DNA of 64,000 nt from Phycisphaerae bacterium (GTDB lineage: Bacteria; Planctomycetota; Phycisphaerae; Phycisphaerales; UBA1924), in the NCBI GenBank assembly GCA_030432905.1, contig JAUILU010000006.1, positions 1-64,000 of the forward strand, read 5' to 3'. The notes under the pieces were generated by a model that did no database searches, was not told the origin of the DNA, and worked only from the letters and a program-made list of their open reading frames with translations. The translations under genes were made by a program, and so were the position numbers. Below are positions 41,780 through 50,409 of this stretch, piece by piece. The stretch's first letter is position 1; each line of letters begins with the position of its first letter.

Positions 41780-42175
41780 ATGAGTCACGATCACACCCAT
41801 GACGCACACGCCGGCAACGGCGAGCATACCGAGCCGAAGGTGTACCCCAAGGTCGAGGTCGGTGCGCACGTCAACGTCCGGTTCATGCTGATCTTCTACG
41901 TCGCGATGGTGGTCTTCGTGCTCGTCACCGTCTTCGCGCTCATCATCTTCTTCGGGTACAGCAAGACGAACATGGCGTCGCGTCTCGTCGAGAACACGCA
42001 CGAGTACTCGACGGAGTACATGCCGTACATGGAAGAGGCCAAGGGCCGGCTCAAGGAGTACGCGTGGGTTGACCGCGAGGCCGAGACCGTGCGTGTGCCT
42101 TGGGATGTCGCCGCACGCAGCGTGGTTGCTGACTACAGCGGCCCGGCAAGCGATGCAGAGGAATCGAACAACTAG
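41780..42175 (+). CDS. Small His-rich single-span membrane protein of the act-cox locus
   Basis: 131 residues. The N-terminus is His/Asp-rich (MSHDHTHDAHAG), a single membrane helix spans about residues 37-60, and the soluble C-terminal part contains a conserved-looking RVPWDVAARSVV. ATG codons occur at 41777 and 41780; the second is preferred for its 7-nt spacing from AAGGG. The stop is directly followed by the SCO gene. Its place between actF and sco suggests an accessory subunit or assembly factor of the respiratory complexes; the family is not recognised. Confidence 0.75.
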   Translation: MSHDHTHDAHAGNGEHTEPKVYPKVEVGAHVNVRFMLIFYVAMVVFVLVTVFALIIFFGYSKTNMASRLVENTHEYSTEYMPYMEEAKGRLKEYAWVDREAETVRVPWDVAARSVVADYSGPASDAEESNN

Positions 42176-43102
42176 ATGATCCGTTTGCTTGGCACCATCC
42201 TGATCGCATCGCTCGCAGCCGTCGTCACGGCGGGCGCGGCTGGTGCGCAGGTGCTCAACGACACGCTGCCCAATGAGATCGACGGTCTTGAGATCGTGGA
42301 CCGCCGGGGCGATGCGGTGCCGAGGGACATCCCCATCATGAACAGCGCGGGCGAGACCGTGCTGATCGGCGACTACTTCGACGGCGAGCGTCCGACGCTG
42401 CTGCTGCTCGTGTACTACTCATGCCCGAAGATGTGCGAGGTCATGCTCAACCGCATGAACAACGCCATAAACGACGTCACCTTCGACGTCGGCGAGGACT
42501 ATCAGGTGATCGTGGTCAGCTTCGACCACGCAAACACCACCTCGATGGCAAAGAGCAAAGAGATTTATCACCACGCGGCGTACGCACGCGGGCTCGACGA
42601 AGTGGGGCGGAACAGCTTCCTGTTCCACACCGCGACCGCGCAGGACGCACGCAGGCTGTCGGACTCGGTCGGGTTTGACTACCGGTTCCTGCCGCAGTCG
42701 GGCGAGTTCAGCCACCCGTCGGTGATGTACCTGCTCACGCCGGATGGTCGGGTTGCAAACTATCTCTCGGGGCTCGAATACGACGCCAAGCAGCTCCGCC
42801 TCGGGCTGCTCGGCGCCAGCGACGGCAAGATCGCCAACTCGATCAGCGACTTCTTCCTTCACTTCTGTTTCGTGTACGACCCCAACGCGGGCGCGTACTC
42901 GGTGGAGGCGATGCGGGTCATGCAGATCGGCGGCATCCTCTCGATTATCGCGGTCGGCTCGCTGATCGGCGGGCTGAGGATCGCAGAATCCGTGCGGCGA
43001 CGCCGCGCGGCACGTGACAACAACGATGGAAACGGCAACGGCGGAATCGCGGGGCGTTCACCCCGATCCGCGGCGCCTCAGGTCAGCGGAGCGGGATCAT
43101 GA
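42176..43102 (+). CDS. sco: SCO1/SenC/PrrC copper chaperone for cytochrome oxidase
   Basis: 308 residues. A signal peptide (about 1-22) precedes a thioredoxin-like SCO domain with the copper site CPKMC (about residues 83-87) and the distal His in FSHPSVMYLLTPDGRV (about residue 180). The C-terminus carries an extra membrane helix (about 255-277) and a Gly/Asn-rich tail. SCO delivers copper to the CuA site of subunit II, which is encoded next. The ATG follows the previous stop without a gap, and the stop overlaps coxB at ATGA. Confidence 0.92.
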   Translation: MIRLLGTILIASLAAVVTAGAAGAQVLNDTLPNEIDGLEIVDRRGDAVPRDIPIMNSAGETVLIGDYFDGERPTLLLLVYYSCPKMCEVMLNRMNNAINDVTFDVGEDYQVIVVSFDHANTTSMAKSKEIYHHAAYARGLDEVGRNSFLFHTATAQDARRLSDSVGFDYRFLPQSGEFSHPSVMYLLTPDGRVANYLSGLEYDAKQLRLGLLGASDGKIANSISDFFLHFCFVYDPNAGAYSVEAMRVMQIGGILSIIAVGSLIGGLRIAESVRRRRAARDNNDGNGNGGIAGRSPRSAAPQVSGAGS

Positions 43103-44283
43103 CGGCCACACTCGCCGGCATCAACGATATGGTTATCCGTCTGTTCTTCGGACAGTCGGCCGACTCAACCATGGCAAGCGGCGCCACGGGCTCCGATGCG
43201 CTCTTCCTTTACATCTGGTGGGTCAGCGTCTTCTTCTTTGTGCTGCTCATGGGCATCATGGTCTACTGCATGGTCGTCTACCGCCGCAAAGAGGGCGACG
43301 TCCCGATCCGAAGCGCCAGCCACAACACACCGCTCGAGATCGCCTGGTCGGTCATCCCGTCGCTGCTCTTGGCCGTAATGTTCTTCTGGGGTTTCGACGG
43401 TTACCTGAAGGCTTCGATGGCGCCAAGCTACGCCGAGGAAGTCAACCTCACGGGCCAGAAGTGGTCGTGGACGATGGAGTACTCCACCGGCATTGGTGCC
43501 AGCGAATTCCACACCGTCGGCGGCAACGACAACACGCCGATCTTCTACATGCCCGCCGAGACCCCTGTCCGTCTGAAGATGCACTCGGAAGACGTGCTGC
43601 ACGCGTTCTGGGTCCCGGATTTCCGCATGAAACTCGACGTGGTCCCGAACCGCTACACGCCGTTCGTCTTCACCGCGCTCCCGCTGGACCGTTCCGGTGC
43701 AGATCCCCGCGTTGAGATAGGTCTCTCAAAGGGCGGCCAAGAGTTCTACTACCGCGACCACACTGTCTTCTGCGCCGAGTACTGCGGTGACTCGCACTCC
43801 GAGATGGTCGCAACGCTCCGAGTTGTTGAGCCGGCGTTCTACAAAGCCTGGGTCAACACCCCGCCGTACGACGTTGTAACACCTCCGGTAGAAGTCGGTG
43901 AACTCGTCTGGAAGGCCAAGTGCGCCGTGTGTCACACAGTTGACGGAGGCATCAGCACCGGGCCGACGTGGCTCAACGCCTACGGCTACCCGCGAGATTT
44001 CACCGACGGGTCATCGATGACTCAAGAGGAAATCGATGACAAGGGCCCGACGAAGTGGGATGACTACATCCGTGAGTCGATCCTTCTGCCAGGCGCCAAG
44101 GTTCGCGCCGGGTTCGCCAACGCGATGCCATCGTTCGATGGTCAGATCAGTGAGGTAGAGCTTCGCGGCGTGATCGCGTACATGCGGAGCCTTTCGGATA
44201 GAGATCCGAAGTCGCCGATCGAGGGCTTTGATGATCTCGAGGCGGAAGCGGCTGAGCTGGAAGCAGCAGAGGGCGGAGAGTAA
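43099..44283 (+). CDS. coxB: Cytochrome c oxidase subunit II with fused cytochrome c domain (caa3 type)
   Basis: 394 residues. Two membrane helices lie at about 30-57 and 78-100. The CuA domain has LHAFWVPDFRMKLD and the ligand motif CAEYCGDSHSEM (about residues 225-236). A C-terminal cytochrome c domain with CAVCH (about residue 275) follows, which defines the caa3 type and accepts electrons directly from alternative complex III. The start overlaps sco by 4 bp. Confidence 0.95.
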   Translation: MTATLAGINDMVIRLFFGQSADSTMASGATGSDALFLYIWWVSVFFFVLLMGIMVYCMVVYRRKEGDVPIRSASHNTPLEIAWSVIPSLLLAVMFFWGFDGYLKASMAPSYAEEVNLTGQKWSWTMEYSTGIGASEFHTVGGNDNTPIFYMPAETPVRLKMHSEDVLHAFWVPDFRMKLDVVPNRYTPFVFTALPLDRSGADPRVEIGLSKGGQEFYYRDHTVFCAEYCGDSHSEMVATLRVVEPAFYKAWVNTPPYDVVTPPVEVGELVWKAKCAVCHTVDGGISTGPTWLNAYGYPRDFTDGSSMTQEEIDDKGPTKWDDYIRESILLPGAKVRAGFANAMPSFDGQISEVELRGVIAYMRSLSDRDPKSPIEGFDDLEAEAAELEAAEGGE

Positions 44284-44345
44284 GGAAGTTTCACGGCGGC
44301 ACGGGCCGCCGGGGTTAGAGCCGACAACGGCACAAGGAACGAGTC

Positions 44346-46124
44346 ATGACGACCGTTGATAACAATCTCGACAAGCTGGCCGGCCACGGTCACCACGACG
44401 AGGGTTCGTACCTCACACCGAAGTACGGCCCGATCGGGACCGTCTGGGATTGGATGACCACTGTCGATCACAAAAAGATCGGCGTGATGTACATGTTCGC
44501 AGTGCTGTTCATGTTCTTCCTGGGCGGCTTCGCAGCCATCGCCCTTCGGATCGAACTGCTCGAACCGGCACGCATCATCGATGGCGAGCTCACCGGCGCT
44601 GCCCTGAAGTACTTCCCGGGCGGCGGCGGAGAAAACGCCTCGATCGCCTCGGCGGGCAACGCGTACAACCGCATCATGACCATGCACGGCGCGATCATGG
44701 TGTTCATGTTCATCGTGCCCGGCATCCCGGCATCACTGGGTAACTTCTTCTTGCCGCTGATGCTCGGCGCCAAGGACGTTGCCTTCCCGAGGCTGAACCT
44801 AGCCAGTTGGTACGTCTACGTCTTTGGCTCGATGTTCGGCGTGCTGTCGATCTTTATGGGCGGTGTCGATACAGGGTGGACGTTCTATACGCCGTATTCA
44901 ACGACGACCGCGGGACAACCGCAGGTCATTGCGATGGTGCTGGCCGCGTTTATTCTCGGTTTCAGCTCGATTTTCACCGGTCTGAACTTCATCGTGACCA
45001 CCCACAAGCTCCGAGCCCCGGGCATGGGCTGGTTCGACATGCCTCTGTTTATCTGGGCGATCTACTCGACGTCGATCATCCAGGTGCTCGCGACACCCGT
45101 CATCGGGATCACGCTGCTGCTGCTCATCTTTGAGCGTGTGCTGCAGATCGGTATCTTCGATCCGGGCCTCGGCGGCGACCCCGTCCTGTTCCAGCACTTC
45201 TTCTGGTTCTACAGCCACCCGGTGGTGTACGTGATGATCCTGCCCGCGATGGGCATCATCAGCGAAGTCCTCGCGGTGCATTGCCGCAAGCGGATCTTCG
45301 GCTACCGCGCGATCGCGTTCAGTTCGCTCGCCATCGCGGCGATCAGCTTCCTCGTCTGGGGACACCACATGTTCACCAGCCAGGGCGAACTCGGCGCGAT
45401 GATCTTCAGCTTCTTGACGTTCTTCGTGGCGATACCGACTGCGGTGAAGGTGTTCAATTGGATTGCAACCCTCTACAAGGGCTCGATCACGTTCACCACA
45501 CCCATGCTCTACACGTTCGCGTTCCTGTTCCTGTTCTCGATCGGCGGCCTGACCGGCCTGCCGCTCGGTGCACTCTCGACCGACCTTCACCTGCACGACA
45601 GCTACTTCGTTGTCGCTCACTTCCACTACGTCATGTTCGGCGGCACAGTGATCGCGCTGCTCGCCGGTCTGCACCACTGGTGGCCCAAGTTCTTCGGCAG
45701 GATGTACCACGAGAACGGCGCTCGTCTGGGCTGCCTGCTCGTGTTTGTCGGTTTCAACGTGACGTTCTTCACCCAGTTCTTCCTTGGCACGCAGGGCATG
45801 CCTCGCCGGTACGCCAGCTACGTTGACGAGTTCCAGATCTACCACGTGATCTCGTCGATCGGGTCCTTCACACTCGCGTTCGGATTCGTCGTTCACCTGA
45901 TCGTCTTCCTGCACTCGATGTTCCTTGGCGAGAAGGCGACACAGAACCCGTGGGGCGGCCTCACCCTCGAGTGGGAAACCGACACACCCCCGATCGAGCA
46001 CAACTTCCACGGCGACCCCGTACTGACCCACGGCCCGTACGACTTCGACGAGGTTGTGCCGCCCGGATGGGACCCGAAGGACTACCCGCTCCCCGAGCCG
46101 GCCCCCGAAGGATCCAAGCACTAA
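44346..46124 (+). CDS. coxA: Cytochrome c oxidase subunit I (A2-type)
   Basis: 592 residues, twelve core membrane helices. The heme a ligand is in [12 protein letters not shown]. Helix VI reads [15 protein letters not shown]: the YSHPxV pattern replaces the K/D-channel glutamate motif GHPEV, which defines the A2 subfamily of heme-copper oxidases. The CuB His pair is in WGHHMF and the heme a3/a ligands in [12 protein letters not shown]. The N-terminal tail contains a short GHGHHDEG stretch. AAGGA lies upstream. The enzyme reduces oxygen and pumps protons. Confidence 0.97.
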   Translation: MTTVDNNLDKLAGHGHHDEGSYLTPKYGPIGTVWDWMTTVDHKKIGVMYMFAVLFMFFLGGFAAIALRIELLEPARIIDGELTGAALKYFPGGGGENASIASAGNAYNRIMTMHGAIMVFMFIVPGIPASLGNFFLPLMLGAKDVAFPRLNLASWYVYVFGSMFGVLSIFMGGVDTGWTFYTPYSTTTAGQPQVIAMVLAAFILGFSSIFTGLNFIVTTHKLRAPGMGWFDMPLFIWAIYSTSIIQVLATPVIGITLLLLIFERVLQIGIFDPGLGGDPVLFQHFFWFYSHPVVYVMILPAMGIISEVLAVHCRKRIFGYRAIAFSSLAIAAISFLVWGHHMFTSQGELGAMIFSFLTFFVAIPTAVKVFNWIATLYKGSITFTTPMLYTFAFLFLFSIGGLTGLPLGALSTDLHLHDSYFVVAHFHYVMFGGTVIALLAGLHHWWPKFFGRMYHENGARLGCLLVFVGFNVTFFTQFFLGTQGMPRRYASYVDEFQIYHVISSIGSFTLAFGFVVHLIVFLHSMFLGEKATQNPWGGLTLEWETDTPPIEHNFHGDPVLTHGPYDFDEVVPPGWDPKDYPLPEPAPEGSKH

Positions 46125-46167
46125 GGACTGACCCAATACCCACGCCTCACAAAGAGGAAGGTTTCAG

Positions 46168-46866
46168 ATGGCAACGATCGACACACAACACTCAAAGCTG
46201 CCGGGCACGGGGGACGAGAAGGTCTCGTACTGGCAGAAGTACAAGCACGGCCACCACTGGCGCAACGCCGACGACGAGTTCGATGCCGCCAAGATCGGCA
46301 TCTGGCTCTTCCTCGCCACGGAGGTGCTGCTCTTCTCGGGAATGTTCTGCGCGTACGCGTTGTTCAGGCTCATGTACCCGGAATCGATCGCGGCGGGCTC
46401 GAGCTACCTCGACTGGCGGTGGGGCGGTCTCAACACCGTTGTCCTGCTGATCTCCAGTTTCACGATGGCGATGGCCATCCGGAACGTGCAACTCAACCAG
46501 CAGTTCTGGGCACGCATCAACCTGCTCATCACGTTCTTCTGTGCCGCGGGCTTCCTCGCGATCAAGCTGATCTTTGAGTACATCCCGAAGTGGGGCCAAG
46601 GCAAGCGGCCCGGCGCGCTCTTCAACTACCCATTCGCCGAGACCTCGCACGAGTCGGTGTGGTGGGGCATCTACTACGTCTCGACCGGCATCCACGCGAC
46701 GCACGTCATCGGCGGCATGGTCCTGATCGCCTGGCTCCTCGTCCGCCAGCACAAGCGTCACTTTGGCCCGACGCACTACACCATGATGGAAGGCGTGGGC
46801 CTCTACTGGCACATCGTTGACCTCGTCTGGATCTTCCTCTTCCCGCTGCTGTACCTCGTCCACTAA
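46168..46866 (+). CDS. coxC: Cytochrome c oxidase subunit III
   Basis: 232 residues with five to seven membrane helices. Typical segments are KIGIWLFLATEVLLFSGMF and the C-terminal GLYWHIVDLVWIFLFPLLYL. His-containing HATHVIGGMVLI also fits the family. GAGGAAGG lies upstream of the ATG. It follows coxA by 43 bp. Confidence 0.95.
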   Translation: MATIDTQHSKLPGTGDEKVSYWQKYKHGHHWRNADDEFDAAKIGIWLFLATEVLLFSGMFCAYALFRLMYPESIAAGSSYLDWRWGGLNTVVLLISSFTMAMAIRNVQLNQQFWARINLLITFFCAAGFLAIKLIFEYIPKWGQGKRPGALFNYPFAETSHESVWWGIYYVSTGIHATHVIGGMVLIAWLLVRQHKRHFGPTHYTMMEGVGLYWHIVDLVWIFLFPLLYLVH

Positions 46867-46878
46867 GTGAGCATCGCA

Positions 46879-47691
46879 ATGAGCAACGAACCAAACTATG
46901 CGTACAACCCGGATGACCCGCACGGCTTCCATGAGCACGGCGAGCACGAGCACGTCATCGTGCCTTGGCAGATCCTACTCGGGGTGCTGCTGGCGCTCTT
47001 CGTGTTCACAGGGCTGACGATTTTCCAGTCGCAGTTCGAGAAGTTCGCCGCGGGCACCTGGGGCTGGGATATCCCGGGCTGGGTCAACATCGTGCTCGCG
47101 ATGACGATCGCCGTCATCAAGGGCACGCTCGTGGTGCTGTACTTCATGCAACTTCGCTACGACAAGGGCATCAACGTCATCCTGTTCCTTTTCACAATCA
47201 TGGCTGTGTGGCTGTTCATCATGTTCACCGCGCTCGATCTGAAGAACCGGGGCGAGATTACAGAGTGGCGTGCCGGTGAGATCACCGCCGGCGGCACAGG
47301 CGTCGGCTTTGGCGGCAATGGCTTTGCTGTCGGGCGAGAAGACATCAACAAAATGTCCGGACCGATATACCTGAAGGTGAAGGAAAGCCACAAGGCCGAG
47401 TACATCCGAGAGTTCGGCATCGAGGCGTATAACCGTGAACTCCACGCCCATCACGCGGCGCACGGCGAGCACGAGGAAGAATCAAACGCCTGGACCAGCA
47501 GAACTCGCACTGGCTTGACGCCGGGACTCTTTAGCACCGGTGTCTGGGAAGGTCTCGAAGACGATCACCACGACAGCCACGGCGGTCATGACGATCACGC
47601 CGAAAGCCACGGCGATGCGCACGCTGAAGACTCGCACGGCGACGACGGTCATGGCGACGAAGAACACCACGAGGACGACGGCGGCCACTAA
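46879..47691 (+). CDS. coxD: Cytochrome c oxidase subunit IV-like protein with His/Asp-rich tail
   Basis: 270 residues. Three membrane helices (about 30-52, 65-90 and 95-118) with MTIAVIKGTLVVLYFMQLRYDKG mark the prokaryotic COX4 family. The usual length is about 100 residues; the remainder here is soluble, and the last 45 residues are almost only His, Asp, Glu, Gly, Ala and Ser. The ATG at 46879 is preferred over a GTG at 46867 because GTGAG sits 7 nt upstream. It follows coxC closely. Confidence 0.88.
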   Translation: MSNEPNYAYNPDDPHGFHEHGEHEHVIVPWQILLGVLLALFVFTGLTIFQSQFEKFAAGTWGWDIPGWVNIVLAMTIAVIKGTLVVLYFMQLRYDKGINVILFLFTIMAVWLFIMFTALDLKNRGEITEWRAGEITAGGTGVGFGGNGFAVGREDINKMSGPIYLKVKESHKAEYIREFGIEAYNRELHAHHAAHGEHEEESNAWTSRTRTGLTPGLFSTGVWEGLEDDHHDSHGGHDDHAESHGDAHAEDSHGDDGHGDEEHHEDDGGH

Positions 47692-47713
47692 GGCCAGAGC
47701 CAAGCACAACAAC

Positions 47714-48511
47714 ATGTCCATCAAAAGACCAAAGACAGCGCTCGTCATGGCCATCTCGGCCCTGGTGTTCGCGGGTGCTGTTGTCATGCTCGGCATCAAG
47801 ATCGTTGACTTCAACAAGAACGATCTGCCCGCCCGTGCTCACTTCTCCAAAGTCTCCGCCGAGCGATTCGAGTACGGCAACTTCCCCGTCGAGTTCACCG
47901 AAGAAACCGACGAAGCGGGCGACAAAACAGTCGTCGTCACCTTCGGTGATCAGACACTCCGCCTGCGCGAAACGATCAAGAACGACCTCGGCGTGGTCCC
48001 GGACCTACGGCGTTACGAAGACTGGCTCCACGTCTACCGCTTCGTCATGGTCAAGGGCATGTCCGCACAGGACGCGATCGACGGCATCCTCGACGACACG
48101 CTCGACGACCGGCTCGCGATCGTCGTCCGTACGCCGCCTCCCGGCACGAACCACCGCACGTGGGGCGAGGTCTGGTCGGGCGGCTGGGTGTTCGATCTCT
48201 ACGAGCTCAAAGAGTCCGGCGAGATCGTCCACGAGCGTTTGGCCTACCCATCAAAGCGCAAAGGCAACGAGCCGCCCAAGGACGGCGAACTCATCGAAGG
48301 CACATGGCAGTACGACGCCGCGATGACCTCGATCCCGCCTGTCTCAAGACCGAAGCCCCAGTTCGACAGCGACGCTTCGCTGCTGTTCGGCTTGGACTTC
48401 GTGCTCGCTGGAATTGCCGGGGTGATCTTCGCGTTTGCGGTCGGTTTCTACTTCTCGCCCGACAAACGCACCGAAGAATCGGATGCAGCCGAGGCGGTCG
48501 CCGGGTCTTAG
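47714..48511 (+). CDS. Two-span membrane protein at the end of the cytochrome oxidase operon
   Basis: 265 residues. Membrane helices at about 10-32 and 220-245 flank an extracytoplasmic region with alternating charged segments; no heme, Cys or known enzyme motif is seen. The ATG at 47714 lies 23 bp after coxD; an upstream in-frame Thr-rich stretch is the shadow of the coxD tail. Its position suggests an oxidase-associated or assembly protein. It overlaps the convergent mlaE stop by 4 bp. Family not recognised. Confidence 0.78.
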   Translation: MSIKRPKTALVMAISALVFAGAVVMLGIKIVDFNKNDLPARAHFSKVSAERFEYGNFPVEFTEETDEAGDKTVVVTFGDQTLRLRETIKNDLGVVPDLRRYEDWLHVYRFVMVKGMSAQDAIDGILDDTLDDRLAIVVRTPPPGTNHRTWGEVWSGGWVFDLYELKESGEIVHERLAYPSKRKGNEPPKDGELIEGTWQYDAAMTSIPPVSRPKPQFDSDASLLFGLDFVLAGIAGVIFAFAVGFYFSPDKRTEESDAAEAVAGS

Positions 48512-49320
48512 TTGAATACGGCTCTGAGCACGCCGCCCGTGCGCCAGAGATCGACCTCGTTGAGCAGCTTGGCGAGCACAAGGTTGATCATCACAATCGC
48601 GAGGAAGCTCGTCACGAACGAGTCCGTCGTCGCGCGACCCACGCCCACCGCGCCGGGTCTGCAGTTGAAGCCCTTGTAGCAGCTGATCAGCCCGATCGCG
48701 AAACCGAAGACGATGCTCTTTGAGATGCCGTTGAACAGGTCGAACCACGTCACCAGCGCCGACGAGTACTGCCAGAACTGATCGCTATTGGCCTCGTAAA
48801 CCTGCGTAGTGATCCACCAACCGCCGAAGACGCCGCAGGCGTTTGAGACGATGGTCAGCGCCGGGATCATGAGCACGCACGCGGCAACTCTGGGGCAGAC
48901 GAGAACACGCACCGGGTCCGCCGCCATCGCGCGCATCGCGTCGAGCTGCTCGGTCACACGCATCGATCCCAGCTCAGCCGTCAGCGAACAGCCGACCCGG
49001 CCCGCGAGAATGACCGCCGCAAGCACAGGCCCGATCTGTTTCGTGAGCGAGATGTTGATCACGCCGCCGAGCCTGACCTCTTGGCCGATCGCCGCGAACT
49101 GCAGATAGCCCTCGATCGCCAGGATCATGCCGATGAACGCGCCTGTGATCGCGAGCACGGGCACGCTCATGGTGCCGATGAAGAACAGCTGCTTGGCGAG
49201 CCGGTCCCATTTGAACCACGTCCAGGGCGTGAGCAGGCCGTGGACAGTCGCGGCGGCGAATCTGGCAAAGTTGCCCGCGCCGCCGAGTGTCTGGTCCACG
49301 CGCGCGCCAAGACCTGCCAA
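48508..49320 (-). CDS. mlaE: MlaE-family ABC transporter permease
   Basis: 270 residues with five or six helices and the MlaE signature run GAFIGMILAIEGYLQ, ILAGRVGCSLTAELGSMRVTEQLDAM and LVCPRVAACVLMIPAL. The family moves phospholipids between inner and outer membranes. The start is uncertain: the called codon is TTG at 49320 and no ATG or GTG exists further upstream in frame. No MlaF ATPase or MlaD substrate-binding gene is next to it; its upstream neighbour on the same strand is an OmpA/Pal lipoprotein gene 89 bp away. Confidence 0.85.
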   Translation of the reverse strand: MAGLGARVDQTLGGAGNFARFAAATVHGLLTPWTWFKWDRLAKQLFFIGTMSVPVLAITGAFIGMILAIEGYLQFAAIGQEVRLGGVINISLTKQIGPVLAAVILAGRVGCSLTAELGSMRVTEQLDAMRAMAADPVRVLVCPRVAACVLMIPALTIVSNACGVFGGWWITTQVYEANSDQFWQYSSALVTWFDLFNGISKSIVFGFAIGLISCYKGFNCRPGAVGVGRATTDSFVTSFLAIVMINLVLAKLLNEVDLWRTGGVLRAVFN

Positions 49321-49409
49321 GTAGCTCAGCAGGTCTCGGGAGTTCTGAGAAGTTTCGGCTGCGTTGGCGACTGGTCAGTCTCCGCTCTCACCAAGCGAGG
49401 CTTGGCGCC

Positions 49410-50273
49410 TTACTTGGTCGGGTCGATCGCGCGGGTCGGGGCCGCGGTGGTGTCAGCCGAGCTTGAGCCCTGCGACGTGCTGCTTGAGCTCGAGGCTGTC
49501 CCGCTGTCGGCGCGGAAGAAGATCTCGACCCGGCGGTTCTGCGGCGTGTTGCCCGACGATGTATTGGGAACCGCGGGCTTGTACTCGCCCCAACCCGCAA
49601 CAAGCACGCGCTCAGCTGGGATGCCGAGCGAGGTCAGCTGCGACTTCACCGAGATCGCACGGTGCACGGACAGGTGCGTGTTGGTCGGGTGACGCTGAGC
49701 GGTGCCCGAGCTGATCGCCTGCGAGTCGGTGTGACCGACGATGTGGAGCTGGTAACGGGCGGCTTCCTGCCCCTTGAGAACCTCGGCCAGCGATGCCAGC
49801 GTCTGCTGAGCACCTTCGCGGAGCTGATCCGAGCCCGAGTTGAAGGTCAGGTCGCTCGCGAAGCGGAGCATGCCGAGGGTCGAGTCGTAGACCACCACAT
49901 CCGGGAATCGGCGGGCGAGGTCGCGCAGGGCGCGGTCCGTCGCGGGGTCCATGAGCTGCAGGCCGCGGAGGCTGTCGTCGAGTTCCGCGAACAGGGCGGC
50001 GTTCTCGGCGAGCTCGCCGCGGAGGCGTTCGTTCTCTGCCCGTAGCTGGCTGAGCGTGCTCTGGGTGTCGTTGGTGGCGTTGCCCTGGAGTGAGAGGGCG
50101 CTCTGGAGCTGCTCGTTTTCGCGAGCGAGCTCGGAGTTGCGGTCTGACGCGACGCGGTACTGCATCTCCATCTGGTCGTAGTGCTGCTGCGACACGCAAC
50201 CGCCCAATCCGAGGGCCAGCCCCGAACCGAGGATCATGGATGCCAAAGCTTTCTTCTGCGTGCGTGTGTACAT
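49410..50273 (-). CDS. OmpA/Pal-like peptidoglycan-binding lipoprotein
   Basis: 287 residues. AAGGAG lies 6 nt upstream of the ATG at 50273. A lipoprotein signal ends in LGLGGC (about residue 26), followed by a coiled coil (about 35-95, heptad-rich with ELARENEQLQSAL and LRAENERLRGEL) and an OmpA C-terminal domain (about 145-265) with the peptidoglycan-binding HIVGHTDSQ and NTPQNRRVEIFF. The tail is a Ser/Thr-rich run. It should tether the outer membrane to peptidoglycan. It diverges from the amidohydrolase gene. Confidence 0.92.
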   Translation of the reverse strand: MYTRTQKKALASMILGSGLALGLGGCVSQQHYDQMEMQYRVASDRNSELARENEQLQSALSLQGNATNDTQSTLSQLRAENERLRGELAENAALFAELDDSLRGLQLMDPATDRALRDLARRFPDVVVYDSTLGMLRFASDLTFNSGSDQLREGAQQTLASLAEVLKGQEAARYQLHIVGHTDSQAISSGTAQRHPTNTHLSVHRAISVKSQLTSLGIPAERVLVAGWGEYKPAVPNTSSGNTPQNRRVEIFFRADSGTASSSSSTSQGSSSADTTAAPTRAIDPTK

Positions 50274-50409
50274 CGACCACTCCTTCATCTGGATCGTCCC
50301 AACCACCAGTGCCCGATTCCTAAGACCGGGCCAATCGCCGGGCAAATCACCGGCGGACTGGCAAGGATACCGTCGAGAACAGCGGTTTGTAGCAGGAGTT
50401 GGCAAGATC

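Noticed and set aside
47540..47713. Thr-rich N-terminal extension of the two-span protein
   Set aside because: It is the frame-shifted reading of the His/Asp-rich coxD tail.
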